DNA of 64,000 nt from Streptomyces humidus (GTDB lineage: Bacteria > Actinomycetota > Actinomycetes > Streptomycetales > Streptomycetaceae). Below are positions 56,401-64,000 of this stretch, one piece after another. Position numbers and translations under genes: made by a program. Position 1 is the first letter of the stretch, and each line of letters opens with the position of its first letter. The notes beneath the pieces were generated by a model that was given only the letters and a program-made list of their open reading frames with translations, searched no databases and was not told where the DNA came from. Location of the stretch: positions 94,409-158,408 of the forward strand of contig NZ_BMTL01000025.1 of NCBI RefSeq assembly GCF_014649655.1, read 5' to 3'.

Positions 56401-56739
56401 GACTGTCCTCCGGACAGAAGCGACGACGGTGGGGGGCGGCGGCGCCGTCACCCTACGGGTCCGGAGCCCGCTCCGTGTGAAAAGCAGACGAACGGCAGAC
56501 CTCGCCGGGCAAAGGTCCCGCCAAGCACGAGCAATGCACGGCAAAACTCCTCGCGCACCCCGGCGGCGTCGGCGAAGACACCGGCCTTCCGTATCCCGAC
56601 TCCCAGCGTGGACAGGGCAGTCGGCCGTCCGCCACCCGGGCCGGCGTCCCCCGCGGACGCCGGTCGGGCCGGGGCCTCGTCCCTGATCGCCTGCGGCCGG
56701 GACGGTCGCACACCGACCGTCTGGTCCACGGCCTTCGCT
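56401..56739. other. 339-bp gap with phosphoesterase promoter
   Basis: Between the phosphoesterase start and the AraC-regulator stop. Apart from the possible PHO box no gene or repeat was recognised. Confidence 0.4.
56472..56493 (-). promoter_or_regulatory. Possible PHO box
   Basis: The minus strand reads GTTCGTCTGCT followed directly by TTTCACACGGA, two 11-nt units with the GTTCACC-like pattern bound by PhoP in Streptomyces. Conservation is partial. A PhoP-controlled secreted phosphatase would be expected, so the idea is reasonable but unproved. Confidence 0.3.
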
Positions 56740-57762
56740 TCACGGCGGCCGCATGCTCTGCCGCGCCCGGGTGGGCGTGGTGTCGGTCCACCGTTTGTAG
56801 GCGCGGCGGAACTCGCGCGGGTCGCTGTAGCCGAGTTCGGCCGCGATGGCGGTGATCGGCCTGCGTGTCCGCATCAGCAGGACGTCGGCCTGCTGCCGCC
56901 GTACCCGGTCCTGGATCGTGCCGAAGCTGTACCCGGCTCTGGCGAGGTGACGATGGAGGGTGCGGGGGCTCATGCCGAGCGCGTCGGCGACCTGCGTCGC
57001 CGTTCTTCGGGAGCGGAGGTCCTGGCGAAGTGCGCCTTCGACGGCCGCGACGAGGTCGTCGACCGGCTCGGACTCCAGGATCGCGCGCGTGGCGTGCAGA
57101 GCGGCCTCGAACTGTGTGGCGTTCGCCGTGGGAACGCGCCGCTCTTCGAGGGCCCCGGGCAGCGTGAGGGTCGTGCGTTCGCAGTCGAAGGCGACCGGAC
57201 AGCGCCACAGCCGGGCGTACGCCGCGGCCCACGGTGGCGGCGGGTAGGACAGTTCCGCGGCCAGAGGGCCGGACGAGGGGCCGAACATGAGCCGGGTGAG
57301 GGCCACGATCCCGGCGAAGGCCTCCTCGCTGAGGAAGACCAGCAGGTCCGGCTCGCGGGTGCGGGGCAGGAGTTCGACCACGTTCGCCTGCTCCGTGCGG
57401 GACACGACGTAGTCCAGCATCGTGCCCGCCCCTTGGTGGAACCGGGTCGCGACCCTGCGGGCTTCGGCGCCCGTCGGGGCTGACCGCACGGCGGTGCCGA
57501 GCGTTCCCCAGGTGAGGAGCGGGTCGCGGCTTCCGATCATGAGGCCGATCGGTCCGGCGGGCAGTTCCTTCAGCGCACGGCGGATCACGGTGATCGCCTG
57601 CCGGTAGGAGACCAGGGTCCGGGGCTGCTCGAGCCTGGCCCGGTCCAGGCCCGTGCCCGCGAACCACCCGGCCGTCTCGATCCGGTGCTGGTCGGCGAGT
57701 TCGAGCAGCCCGGTCAGGATCACCGGAGGAATCGTGGCCCGGGCCAGCTGCGCTTTGTCCAC
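56740..57762 (-). CDS. AraC-family regulator
   Basis: Protein of 340 aa with an N-terminal arabinose-binding-like domain (about 1-200; VILTGLLELADQHRIETAGW, then LVSYRQAITVIRRALK) and a C-terminal double-HTH AraC domain (TATQVADALGMSPRTLHRHLARAGYSF about 258-284, RRPITAIAAELGYSDPREFRRAYKRWT about 300-326). The architecture matches the ArgR/OruR-like branch. It is divergent from the PfkB cluster, the natural target; the palindrome at 57849-57860 may be its operator. GTG 57762 has AGGAGG upstream; the longer frame to 57864 would cover the operator. Confidence 0.83.
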   Translation of the reverse strand: MDKAQLARATIPPVILTGLLELADQHRIETAGWFAGTGLDRARLEQPRTLVSYRQAITVIRRALKELPAGPIGLMIGSRDPLLTWGTLGTAVRSAPTGAEARRVATRFHQGAGTMLDYVVSRTEQANVVELLPRTREPDLLVFLSEEAFAGIVALTRLMFGPSSGPLAAELSYPPPPWAAAYARLWRCPVAFDCERTTLTLPGALEERRVPTANATQFEAALHATRAILESEPVDDLVAAVEGALRQDLRSRRTATQVADALGMSPRTLHRHLARAGYSFGTIQDRVRRQQADVLLMRTRRPITAIAAELGYSDPREFRRAYKRWTDTTPTRARQSMRPP

Positions 57763-57848
57763 GGTCCGCCTCCTGGCCTGCTCGGCCTGCTGCCGCAGCG
57801 CTTCCCCTCCCCGGGGCGAGGAGGGTGCGCGTTCGCGCCATGACGGGG

Positions 57849-57860
57849 GGCAATGTTGCC
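57849..57860. promoter_or_regulatory. Palindrome GGCAA-TG-TTGCC
   Basis: A perfect 5-bp inverted repeat in the 247-bp divergent gap between the AraC gene and the kinase cluster, 87 bp upstream of the regulator start and 150 bp from the kinase start. Candidate site for the AraC regulator or another repressor. Confidence 0.4.
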
Positions 57861-58009
57861 ACAAGCGTCACGCGGCGCCCCCGTCCGGGGCCGCGCGTTC
57901 CTACCGTCACTCAACTGTTCGTGGTCGCGGCCGGACAGGCAACCGCCGCGCAGCGATGGACGTCGCGCCACGGGCCGGGAGCCGGAGCAAGGCGGAGGAG
58001 GAACACGCG

Positions 58010-58957
58010 ATGGGCGACGTGATGAAGCTGGGATGTGCGGGCGTGCACGTGCTCGACCACCTGGTGACCGGGATCGAATCGATCCCCGAGCACAACGACG
58101 GTCAGGTGGTCGAGACCATCTGCGCCACCGCCGCCGGCACCGCCGGCGGGACGGCGCTGGTGGCGGCGCGGCTGGGAGCCGGTGTCCGCAGCATCGGAGC
58201 GATCGGGGACGACGTCTTCGCGGACACTCTGCTGACGCTCCTGGCCCGCGAAGGCGTGGACGTCTCCGGCCTGGTGCGCAAGGCGGGCCACCGGACGTCG
58301 GCCTCCGTGCTGCCCGTCCGCCCCAACGGCGACCGACCGGCCTGGCACTGCATCGGGGCGAACGCGGCGTTCGGCCTCGCCGACGTCTCCGGCGAACTGC
58401 TGCGCGACCTGACGCATCTGCACCTCGGCGGTCCGGAGTTCCTGGGCGGCGACGCCGCCGCCTCGCTGCTGGCCCGGGCACGCTCGAGCGGTGCGACGAA
58501 CTCGGTCGACGTCCTGGCCCCCGGCGACCCGGGAATGCTGGAGTGGATCGCGGCCGCGCTCCCCCACACCGACTACCTGCTGCCCAACCACGAACAGGTG
58601 CTGGGCTTCACCGGCGCCGACGACGTGGTCACCGGCGCCCGCGCGCTCGTGGGCGCCGGCGCCGGGTGCGTGGCGGTGACCCGCGGCGCCCGTGGCGCGG
58701 TGGTGGTGACCGCTGACGAGGTGGTGGAGGTTCCGGCCTACGCGGTGAAGGTCGTCGACACCACCGGGTGCGGCGACGCGTTCAGTGCGGGCTTCCTGCG
58801 CGCCCGGTCGCTCGGGCTCGGGCTGCGGGAGGCGGCCGAGCTCGGCTGCGCGACGTCGGCGCAGGTCATCGGCGGCCTCGGGACCGACGCCGGCGCCTAC
58901 ACCCTCGACGACGTCCGCGCGTTCGCCGCGACCGCCGACCGCCTGGGCATGCGGTGA
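58010..58957 (+). CDS. PfkB-family carbohydrate kinase
   Basis: Ribokinase-type sugar kinase of 315 aa. The N-terminal substrate-binding region has GGTALVAARLGAGVRSIGAIGDD (about 47-69) and the C-terminal PfkB signature VVDTTGCGDAFSAGFL (about 247-262) contains the catalytic Asp. It lacks the sequence of any one well-known sugar kinase; relatives act on ribose, adenosine, ketohexoses or keto-sugar acids. The ATG at 58010 follows GGAGGAGGAACACG. Its stop overlaps the MFS GTG (GTGA), making it the first gene of the operon. Confidence 0.85.
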   Translation: MGDVMKLGCAGVHVLDHLVTGIESIPEHNDGQVVETICATAAGTAGGTALVAARLGAGVRSIGAIGDDVFADTLLTLLAREGVDVSGLVRKAGHRTSASVLPVRPNGDRPAWHCIGANAAFGLADVSGELLRDLTHLHLGGPEFLGGDAAASLLARARSSGATNSVDVLAPGDPGMLEWIAAALPHTDYLLPNHEQVLGFTGADDVVTGARALVGAGAGCVAVTRGARGAVVVTADEVVEVPAYAVKVVDTTGCGDAFSAGFLRARSLGLGLREAAELGCATSAQVIGGLGTDAGAYTLDDVRAFAATADRLGMR

Positions 58958-60153
58958 CCCGCCGTGGGAGACCGGTCGCGACGGCCTTGCCGGTCTACGC
59001 GGGATACGCCGCTCAGGGCATCGGCTACGCCGCGGTGGTCACCGCGCTTCCCGCGGCCAGGGACCGCATGGACTTCAGCGACACCGCCCTCTCCGCGATT
59101 CTGCTCGGGGTCTGCGTCGCCGCGGTGTGCGGGTCGGGGCTGGCGGACGCCGTCGCGGTGCGCCGCGGGAGCCGCAGCGCGCTGTGCCTCGGGTTCCTGC
59201 TGCAGTCCGCCGCCCTGGCCGGGATGAGCCTGGCCCCCGACCGAGTGGTCTACCTGGGGTCGGTCGCCCTCTACGGACTGGGCCTGGGAACGGTCGACGC
59301 GGGCAACAACATGCAGGGCGTCGCTCTCCAGAACCGCGCCGGAGTGCCCATGATGGGCCGCCTGTACTCGGCCTTCACGGCCGGCGGCATCATCGGGGCA
59401 CTCCTCAGCGCGGCTCTGGCCGGCGTGGGTCTCTCCGCGCTGAACCTGCTCGGCGGCGTCGCTCTGCTGCAGTTCACCGTGGCACTCACCGGCCGGATCC
59501 GGCTCGTGGGGCAGCAGCCGGCCCGCTCGGCGGGGGCCGGCCCGCCCGCCCGAGCGCGCGTCCCGCTCCCGCGAGCGGCGATCTGGGCTGTCGGGTCGCT
59601 CGTCCTCGTCGCCTACGTGCTGGACGCGGCGGTCTCCACCTGGAGCACCGTCTATCTCTCCGACGGGTTGAAGACCTCCGACGCCGTCGCTCCGGTCGGC
59701 TACGCGGCCTACCTGGCGATGGTGCTGCTCACCCGGCTCGTGACCGACCCGGCCGTGGTGCGGTGGGGCCGGCGTGGCGTCGGTGTGTGCGCTCTCGTCC
59801 TCGGAACGATCGGGTGCGCCCTCGTCGTCGCCGCCCCGGGCGCCGCGGCGGCGGTGGCCGGATTCGCGGTCGCGGGGATCGCCACCGGCGTCCTGGTGCC
59901 GATCGCCTTCGCGGCCGCGGGTCAGCTGCTGCCCGCCCGCAGCGACGAGGTCATCTCCCGCGTCAACGTCTTCAACTATGCCGGCGCCGTCACCGGAGCC
60001 GTCGTCCCGGGCCTGCTCGGCGCAGGCGCCGCCCTGCGGCTCGGGTTCGTCGCGCCCGCGCTCGGGCTCCTGCTCGTGCTGCCCCTCGCGCGCCGGCTTC
60101 CGGCCCGTGCCTCCGCTTCCCCCACACCTCTTCTCGAAGGAGAACCAGCGTGA
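58954..60153 (+). CDS. MFS transporter
   Basis: Transporter of 399 aa with about 12 membrane segments. Between helices 6 and 7 is a polar loop (VGQQPARSAGAGPPARARV). DAVAVRRGSRSALCLG lies after helix 2, MGRLYSAFTAGGIIGALL in helix 5 and RSDEVISRVNVFNYAGAVTGAVV in helix 11, as in small-molecule MFS permeases. The overlap of both ends with neighbours (GTGA at each) places it inside the kinase-oxidase operon and predicts it imports the pathway substrate. Confidence 0.83.
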   Translation: MTRRGRPVATALPVYAGYAAQGIGYAAVVTALPAARDRMDFSDTALSAILLGVCVAAVCGSGLADAVAVRRGSRSALCLGFLLQSAALAGMSLAPDRVVYLGSVALYGLGLGTVDAGNNMQGVALQNRAGVPMMGRLYSAFTAGGIIGALLSAALAGVGLSALNLLGGVALLQFTVALTGRIRLVGQQPARSAGAGPPARARVPLPRAAIWAVGSLVLVAYVLDAAVSTWSTVYLSDGLKTSDAVAPVGYAAYLAMVLLTRLVTDPAVVRWGRRGVGVCALVLGTIGCALVVAAPGAAAAVAGFAVAGIATGVLVPIAFAAAGQLLPARSDEVISRVNVFNYAGAVTGAVVPGLLGAGAALRLGFVAPALGLLLVLPLARRLPARASASPTPLLEGEPA

Positions 60154-61562
60154 CCGACAGCGTCGACGTCGATGTCGTGGTGGTGGGGGCCGGGCTCTCC
60201 GGCCTCGCCGCCGCCCGCGGCCTGCAGCGGCACGGGCTGAGCGTGAAGGTGTTCGAGGCGCTCGACAGGGTCGGAGGCCGGGTCGGCTCCGCCACCGTCG
60301 CCGAGGCGCACGTGGACCTCGGAGGCACCTTCGTCGGCCCCGACCACGACCGGATCAACGCCCTCGCCGACGAGGTCGGCGTGGGCCGCTGCCTCACGCA
60401 CGAGGCCGGGGACAACCTGCTGCTGTGGCGCAAGGACCGCAAGCGGTACCGCGGGGCCCTCCTCCCGATCGGCGCGACCTCCCTGCTGGACCTCGCCCGC
60501 ATCCGTTCCTCCCTGGAGCGGATGAGCCGCAGGATCCCCGTCGGGCGGCCGTGGAGCGCCCCCGACGCGGCAGGCCTCGACGCCCAGACGCTCGGCACGT
60601 GGCTCACCGCCAGGCACGCCGGCCAGGCCGCAAAGGACCTGCTGGCGGTGGTGTGCAAGACCTCATGGGGCTGTGAGCCCTCGGAGATCTCGCTGCTGCA
60701 CGTGCTGCACTACATCGCCCAGGCCGGCGGGCTCGACCCGATGCTCGACACCCGCGGCGGCGCGCAGGAGCAGCACTTCGTCGAAGGCGCGCACGAGGTG
60801 GCCGTCCGTGTCGCCCGCGCACTGGGTCCGGACACCGTCCGCCTCGGGTCGCCGGTCCTGCGGATCGACCGGAGCGACGACGCCGTGACCGTGCACACCG
60901 ACGACGGCCTGACGACGGCACGCCGCGTCGTCGTCGCGGTTCCGCCGGCCATGCGACACCGGATCCGGTTCGTCCCCGCCCTCCCCGCCGCGCACCGGCA
61001 CCTCGCACAGCGCTGGTCGCCGGGCGTCCTGTCCAAGATCTACGCCGTCTACGACACGCCGTTCTGGCGTGAACAGGGCCTCAGCGGCATGACGATCTCC
61101 GACGAAGGCCCCGTCTTCATCACCTTCGACGCCGGCTCTCCCGACACCTCCCGCGGCGTCCTCCTCGGCTTCATCGGAGGCGACTACGCACGCGAGTGGG
61201 ACGCGGTGGACGCCGCCGAGCGGCGCGTGCGCGCGCTCTCGGCGCTCGCGGACCTCTTCGGTGAACGCGCTCTGACACCCCGTGGCTACATCGATCAGCG
61301 GTGGGGCGAGGAGGACTGGCTCGGCGGCGGGCCCACGGCGGCGCCGGGCCCCGGAGCGGTCGCCTCCCTGCACGCCCGGCTGACAGAACCGGTCGGCCCC
61401 GTCCACTGGGCCGGCACCGAGACCGCGCGGCGCTGGGCCGGATTCATGGACGGCGCGGTCGCGGCAGGCGAACGCGCCGCCCGCGAGATCGCCGTCGAGC
61501 TCACCGCCACGCCCGAGGAGAAGGCACGCCGATGCACGCCCGAGGAGAAGGCACGCCGATGA
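60150..61562 (+). CDS. Flavin amine oxidase
   Basis: FAD-dependent amine oxidase of 470 aa. Dinucleotide motif DVVVVGAGLSGLAAARGL (about 7-24) and VFEALDRVGGRVGS (about 35), then GGTFVGPDH, TSWGCEPSEISLLHVLHYIAQAGG (about 172) and the C-terminal FAD-binding HWAGTETARRWAGFMDGAVAAGERAA (about 422-447). Flavin monoamine oxidases turn primary amines into aldehydes, which would feed the dehydrogenase at 62.8 kb. The C-terminus ends with a duplicated TPEEKARR motif from the 27-bp repeat. It overlaps both neighbours by 4 bp. Confidence 0.84.
   Translation: MTDSVDVDVVVVGAGLSGLAAARGLQRHGLSVKVFEALDRVGGRVGSATVAEAHVDLGGTFVGPDHDRINALADEVGVGRCLTHEAGDNLLLWRKDRKRYRGALLPIGATSLLDLARIRSSLERMSRRIPVGRPWSAPDAAGLDAQTLGTWLTARHAGQAAKDLLAVVCKTSWGCEPSEISLLHVLHYIAQAGGLDPMLDTRGGAQEQHFVEGAHEVAVRVARALGPDTVRLGSPVLRIDRSDDAVTVHTDDGLTTARRVVVAVPPAMRHRIRFVPALPAAHRHLAQRWSPGVLSKIYAVYDTPFWREQGLSGMTISDEGPVFITFDAGSPDTSRGVLLGFIGGDYAREWDAVDAAERRVRALSALADLFGERALTPRGYIDQRWGEEDWLGGGPTAAPGPGAVASLHARLTEPVGPVHWAGTETARRWAGFMDGAVAAGERAAREIAVELTATPEEKARRCTPEEKARR
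61508..61561. repeat. Perfect 27-bp tandem duplication containing a ribosome site and ATG
   Basis: Positions 61508-61534 and 61535-61561 are identical. Each copy has GAGGAGAAGG followed by CACGCCGATG. The length is nine codons, so the amine oxidase frame (TPEEKARR twice) stays open and the SRPBCC gene gains a second in-frame start. Confidence 0.95.
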
Positions 61563-61978
61563 CCTGGAGCCGCCGCCACAGCCAGCTGACCACCGCCACC
61601 GCCCCGCGGCTGTGGGAGCGCTGGACGAACGCCGCCTACTGGCAGCTCGACGACCCCGGCGTCGCGTGGGCCCAGATCGACGGCCCTCTCACTGCCGGAA
61701 CCACCGGAGTCGTCAAGGAGCACGGAACCCCGGTCCAGAGGATCGAGTTCACCCGCGTCGAACATGAACGCGCCATGGACTTCGTCATCCGGCTGCCGCT
61801 GGCCACCCTGACCGTCACCCACGACATGGAGCCCGCCGGGGAGGGCCTGCGCGCGACCCACGGCGTCGTTCTCGACGGCCCCCTGCACCGCCTGTACGCC
61901 GCGGTGCTCGGCGGGAGACTCGCACGCCGGCTCCCCCTCGTGGTCCGCAACGTGACGGCCGGCGCCCTGAAGCGCTGA
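61559..61978 (+). CDS. SRPBCC-family protein
   Basis: Protein of 139 aa with the START-like SRPBCC fold: TATAPRLWERWTNAAYWQLDDPGVAWAQIDG (about 12-42), GTTGVVKEHGTPVQRIEFTRVE (about 47) and VTHDMEPAGEGLRATHGVVLDG. Such proteins bind hydrophobic ligands in a cavity; some are cyclases or carriers. ATG 61559 overlaps the oxidase stop (ATGA) and is preferred; an equivalent ATG at 61532 would add nine residues. Its position suggests it handles the substrate or product of the oxidase. Confidence 0.78.
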   Translation: MTWSRRHSQLTTATAPRLWERWTNAAYWQLDDPGVAWAQIDGPLTAGTTGVVKEHGTPVQRIEFTRVEHERAMDFVIRLPLATLTVTHDMEPAGEGLRATHGVVLDGPLHRLYAAVLGGRLARRLPLVVRNVTAGALKR

Positions 61979-62072
61979 GCCGCCCGACCGGGCCCGACAG
62001 CCACCACGCGCTGCGACGGCACGGAGCAACAGCAGGAAACAACGACACAAGAACGGACGCGGTGACGACGCA

Positions 62073-62720
62073 GTGGACGACACGAACGAACAGAAGACCC
62101 GGACAGCCCTGGTCGAGGCGGGCCGGCACCTGCACGACACCGGGCTCGTCACCGGCACGTCGGGAAACCTCAGCGTCCGCATCGGCGACCAGGTGCTCGT
62201 GACGCCGTCCGGAGTGAACTACCGGACGCTGGAACCCGCCGATATCGCCCGCGTCGCACTCGACGGCGAAACCCTCGACGCGGGCGCGACCTCACCGTCC
62301 TCGGAAACCCCCCTCCACCTGGGGATCTACCGCACGACCGACGCCCGGGCCATCGTGCACACGCATGCGCCGTGGGCCACCGCCCTCGGGCTGGTGCGCG
62401 ACGAGCTGCCCAGCGTCCACTACGCCGTCCTCCAGCTCGGAGGCCCGGTCCGAGTGGCGCCCTACGCGACCTTCGGCAGCCAGGAACTCGCCGACCACGT
62501 GCGCCGCGCCATGCTCGACCGGAAGGCCGCGTTGATGCGCAACCACGGCGCGGTCACCAGTGGCGCCACCCTGGCCGAGGCGGTCCACAACGCCGAATCG
62601 CTCGAATGGCTCGCCCGCCTGTACCTGCGGGCAGCCCGGCTCGCAGAGCCGGCGACGCTGACGGGCGAGCAGCTCGAGGATGTACGGCGCCGTGCCACGG
62701 CCAGCGGATACCAGCCCTGA
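62073..62720 (+). CDS. Class II aldolase/adducin-family protein
   Basis: Protein of 215 aa like L-fuculose-1-phosphate aldolase (FucA). GTSGNLSVRIGDQVLVTPSGVNY (about 27-49), SPSSETPLHLGIYR with the catalytic Glu (about 73-86), VHTHAPWATALG with the zinc His pair (about 92-103) and RNHGAVTSGATLAEAVHNAESLEWLAR with the third zinc His (about 150-176). It should cleave a phosphorylated sugar or polyol to glycerone phosphate and an aldehyde; the kinase in the same operon could provide the phosphate. The GTG start lies 95 bp after the SRPBCC gene. Confidence 0.85.
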   Translation: MDDTNEQKTRTALVEAGRHLHDTGLVTGTSGNLSVRIGDQVLVTPSGVNYRTLEPADIARVALDGETLDAGATSPSSETPLHLGIYRTTDARAIVHTHAPWATALGLVRDELPSVHYAVLQLGGPVRVAPYATFGSQELADHVRRAMLDRKAALMRNHGAVTSGATLAEAVHNAESLEWLARLYLRAARLAEPATLTGEQLEDVRRRATASGYQP

Positions 62721-62822
62721 ACCCCACCCCTCCGGGCGGCCGCGCCACCACGCCCGCGCGCGGCCGCGAAGGACCGGCATGCCCCGCCCGGGCCGTGCCA
62801 CGACGAAAGCGAAAGGGATGTC

Positions 62823-63886
62823 ATGAGTCCTGCAGGCCGGCCGCGGGTCGGCACGGAGCCACCGCCGCCACGTTCGACTCGCTCGACCCCGCCACCGACG
62901 AGGTCGTCGGCACCCATCCGGTGCACACGCAGGAGGAGGTACGCGCGGCCGTCGAGCGGGCCCGCACCGAGGCAGTCTGGTGGGCCGGCCTGGGCTTCGG
63001 GGTGCGCAAGCGGCACCTGACGGCGTGGAAAGGCCTGATGGTCCGGCGACTGCCTGAACTCGTCGAGACGGTGCACCGTGAGACCGGCAAACCGGTCGGC
63101 GACGCCATGCTCGAGGCGGGGCTCGCGATCGGACACATCGGGTGGGCCGCCGGACACGCGAGGAGAGTGCTCGGCCGGCGCAAGGTGTCCCCGGGCCTGC
63201 TGATGATGCATCAGTCCGCCTCGGTGGCCTACGCACCGCTGGGGGTGGTCGGCGTGATCGGGCCGTGGAACTACCCGGTCTTCACACCGCTGGGGTCGAT
63301 CGCCTACGCGCTGGCAGCGGGCAATGCCGTGGTCTTCAAGCCCAGCGAGCACACCCCGGGAGTGGGCGTGTGGCTCGCCGAGCGATTCGAGGAGGCCGTG
63401 GGCCGTCCGGTCCTCCAGGCCGTCACCGGCCTCGGCGCCACCGGGGCCGCGCTGTGCCGCGCCGGGGCCGACAAGATCGCCTTCACCGGCTCGGCGGCCA
63501 CCGGCAAGAAGGTGATGGCCGCATGCGCCGAGACGCTCACACCGGTGGTCGTCGAGGCCGGGGGCAAGGACGCCATGATCGTCGACGCCGACGCCGACAT
63601 CGCCGCCGCGGCCGACGCGGCTCTCTGGGGCGCGTGCAGCAACGCCGGGCAGACGTGCGTCGGCGTCGAGCGGGTCTACGTCCATGAACAGGTGTACGAC
63701 GAGTTCGTCGACGCGCTCACCGCCAAGGCCGCGGGCCTGTACGCGGGCGCCGGCGGCGACGCCCGGCTCGGACCGATCACGATGCCGAGCCAGCTGCACG
63801 TCATCCGCCGGCACGTGAGGGACGCCCTCGACCGGGGCGGCCGCGCGGTCGTCGGCGGCCTCGATTCCGTGGGCGAGCGCTATTAG
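62823..63886 (+). pseudogene. Aldehyde dehydrogenase, frameshifted and cut by an IS
   Basis: The frame from ~62850 encodes an aldehyde dehydrogenase core: GPWNYPVFTPLGSIAYALAAG, FKPSEHTPG, FTGSAATGKKVM, VEAGGKDAMIV with the general-base Glu, and the catalytic Cys in SNAGQTCVGVERVY. The ATG at 62823, preceded by AAAGGG, is in another frame, so a frameshift near codon 10-20 is likely. The open frame ends at GERY where the IS701-family element begins, removing the last ~30% of the protein. The full enzyme would have oxidised the aldehyde from the oxidase or aldolase. Confidence 0.8.
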
Positions 63887-64000
63887 AGCTTGGTCAGCTT
63901 CAGTCGTGGGTGGCGTGTCTGTTGGTGTGCGGGTGTCGTTGGGATGGTGTGACACCTGAGGAGATGGCCGGGGTCCGGGAGGACCTGGAGGCGTTCGCGG
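63884..64000 (+). mobile_element. IS701-family insertion sequence, left part
   Basis: From about 63884 the sequence changes to TTGGTCAGCTTCAG and GTGGGTGGCGTG, unlike the dehydrogenase. It continues into a transposase gene and off the right edge, so the right end and target duplication are not visible. The first stop codon lies at the junction. Confidence 0.75.
63949..64000 (+). CDS. IS701-family transposase (partial)
   Basis: GTG-started frame encoding TPEEMAGVREDLEAFA, the N-terminus typical of Streptomyces IS701-family DDE transposases (usually about 400 aa). Only 17 codons are in the window; the assignment rests on this recognised start and on its position next to the interrupted dehydrogenase. 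Confidence 0.65.
   Translation, partial: MTPEEMAGVREDLEAFA

Overview
The window is high-GC actinobacterial DNA, almost certainly Streptomyces. It carries an SsgA-like sporulation protein (found only in sporulating actinomycetes), a close NsdA homologue, a DUF397 protein, SpoIIE-type phosphatases, rare in-frame TTA codons, frequent GTG starts and many GTGA/ATGA stop-start overlaps. No rRNA, tRNA or CRISPR array was seen. All family assignments are from reading the translated sequence; no database search was run.

Region 1 (1-17 kb) is mostly housekeeping and development: a MerR-type regulator cut by the left edge, two small stress-type membrane proteins (SPW repeat and GlsB/YeaQ type), an acetyltransferase, a secreted TAP-type hydrolase directly followed by a membrane-anchored glutamate-synthase-like flavoprotein, an alpha/beta hydrolase, a baeRF3 protein, an inositol-dehydrogenase-type oxidoreductase, an SsgA-like protein, a PAS/PP2C phosphatase, an NsdA homologue, an APH-fold phosphotransferase and a secreted peptidoglycan amidase. 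The PP2C and phosphotransferase genes each hold a TTA codon, so their translation should depend on bldA.

Region 2 (17.5-31 kb) is an acyl-CoA catabolic island. Two thiolase-fold proteins lacking the usual nucleophilic cysteine, a zinc-ribbon/OB-fold partner, an enoyl-CoA hydratase and a divergent FadD19-like CoA ligase resemble the steroid side-chain genes of mycobacteria (Ltp3/Ltp4/Rv3521/EchA19/FadD19). PaaK, two more acyl-CoA ligases, a nitronate-monooxygenase-like flavoprotein and a hydrolase follow. A 17-bp palindrome, TCTGA-N7-TCAGA, lies before two of the transcription units. A FadE26-like acyl-CoA dehydrogenase at 39.6-40.8 kb has a perfect KstR-type box, suggesting that it belongs to the same metabolism.

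Region 3 (31-41 kb) is a patchwork with recombination scars: a truncated response regulator, a stub of a tyrosine integrase joined to a zinc-finger-like tail, and the last ~45 codons of an amino-acid deaminase. These lie among intact genes for a PAF-acetylhydrolase-like enzyme, an S9 peptidase, a phytoene-desaturase-like oxidoreductase and a DUF2236 protein. Short tandem repeats (5 bp at 17.5 kb, 10 bp at 37.8 kb) flank genes in regions 2 and 3.

Region 4 (41-57 kb) holds a cysteine-rich copper-storage-type protein, a DUF6479 protein, a UvrA-like double ATPase, a large PAS-PAS-SpoIIE-HATPase regulator, an ATP-grasp ligase with a TTA codon, phosphoketolase with an RpiB-type isomerase, an SCO6745-family protein, a DUF2071 protein, a beta-propeller/MFS pair and a secreted phosphoesterase.

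Region 5 (56.7-64 kb) is a compact operon-like locus: an AraC regulator divergent from PfkB kinase, MFS transporter, flavin amine oxidase, SRPBCC protein, class II aldolase and aldehyde dehydrogenase. The kinase-transporter-oxidase-SRPBCC genes overlap by 4 bp. The dehydrogenase is frameshifted near its start and cut by an IS701-family element that runs off the right edge. The combination looks like an undescribed transport-oxidation-phosphorylation-cleavage route for a small polar substrate, probably broken in this strain.
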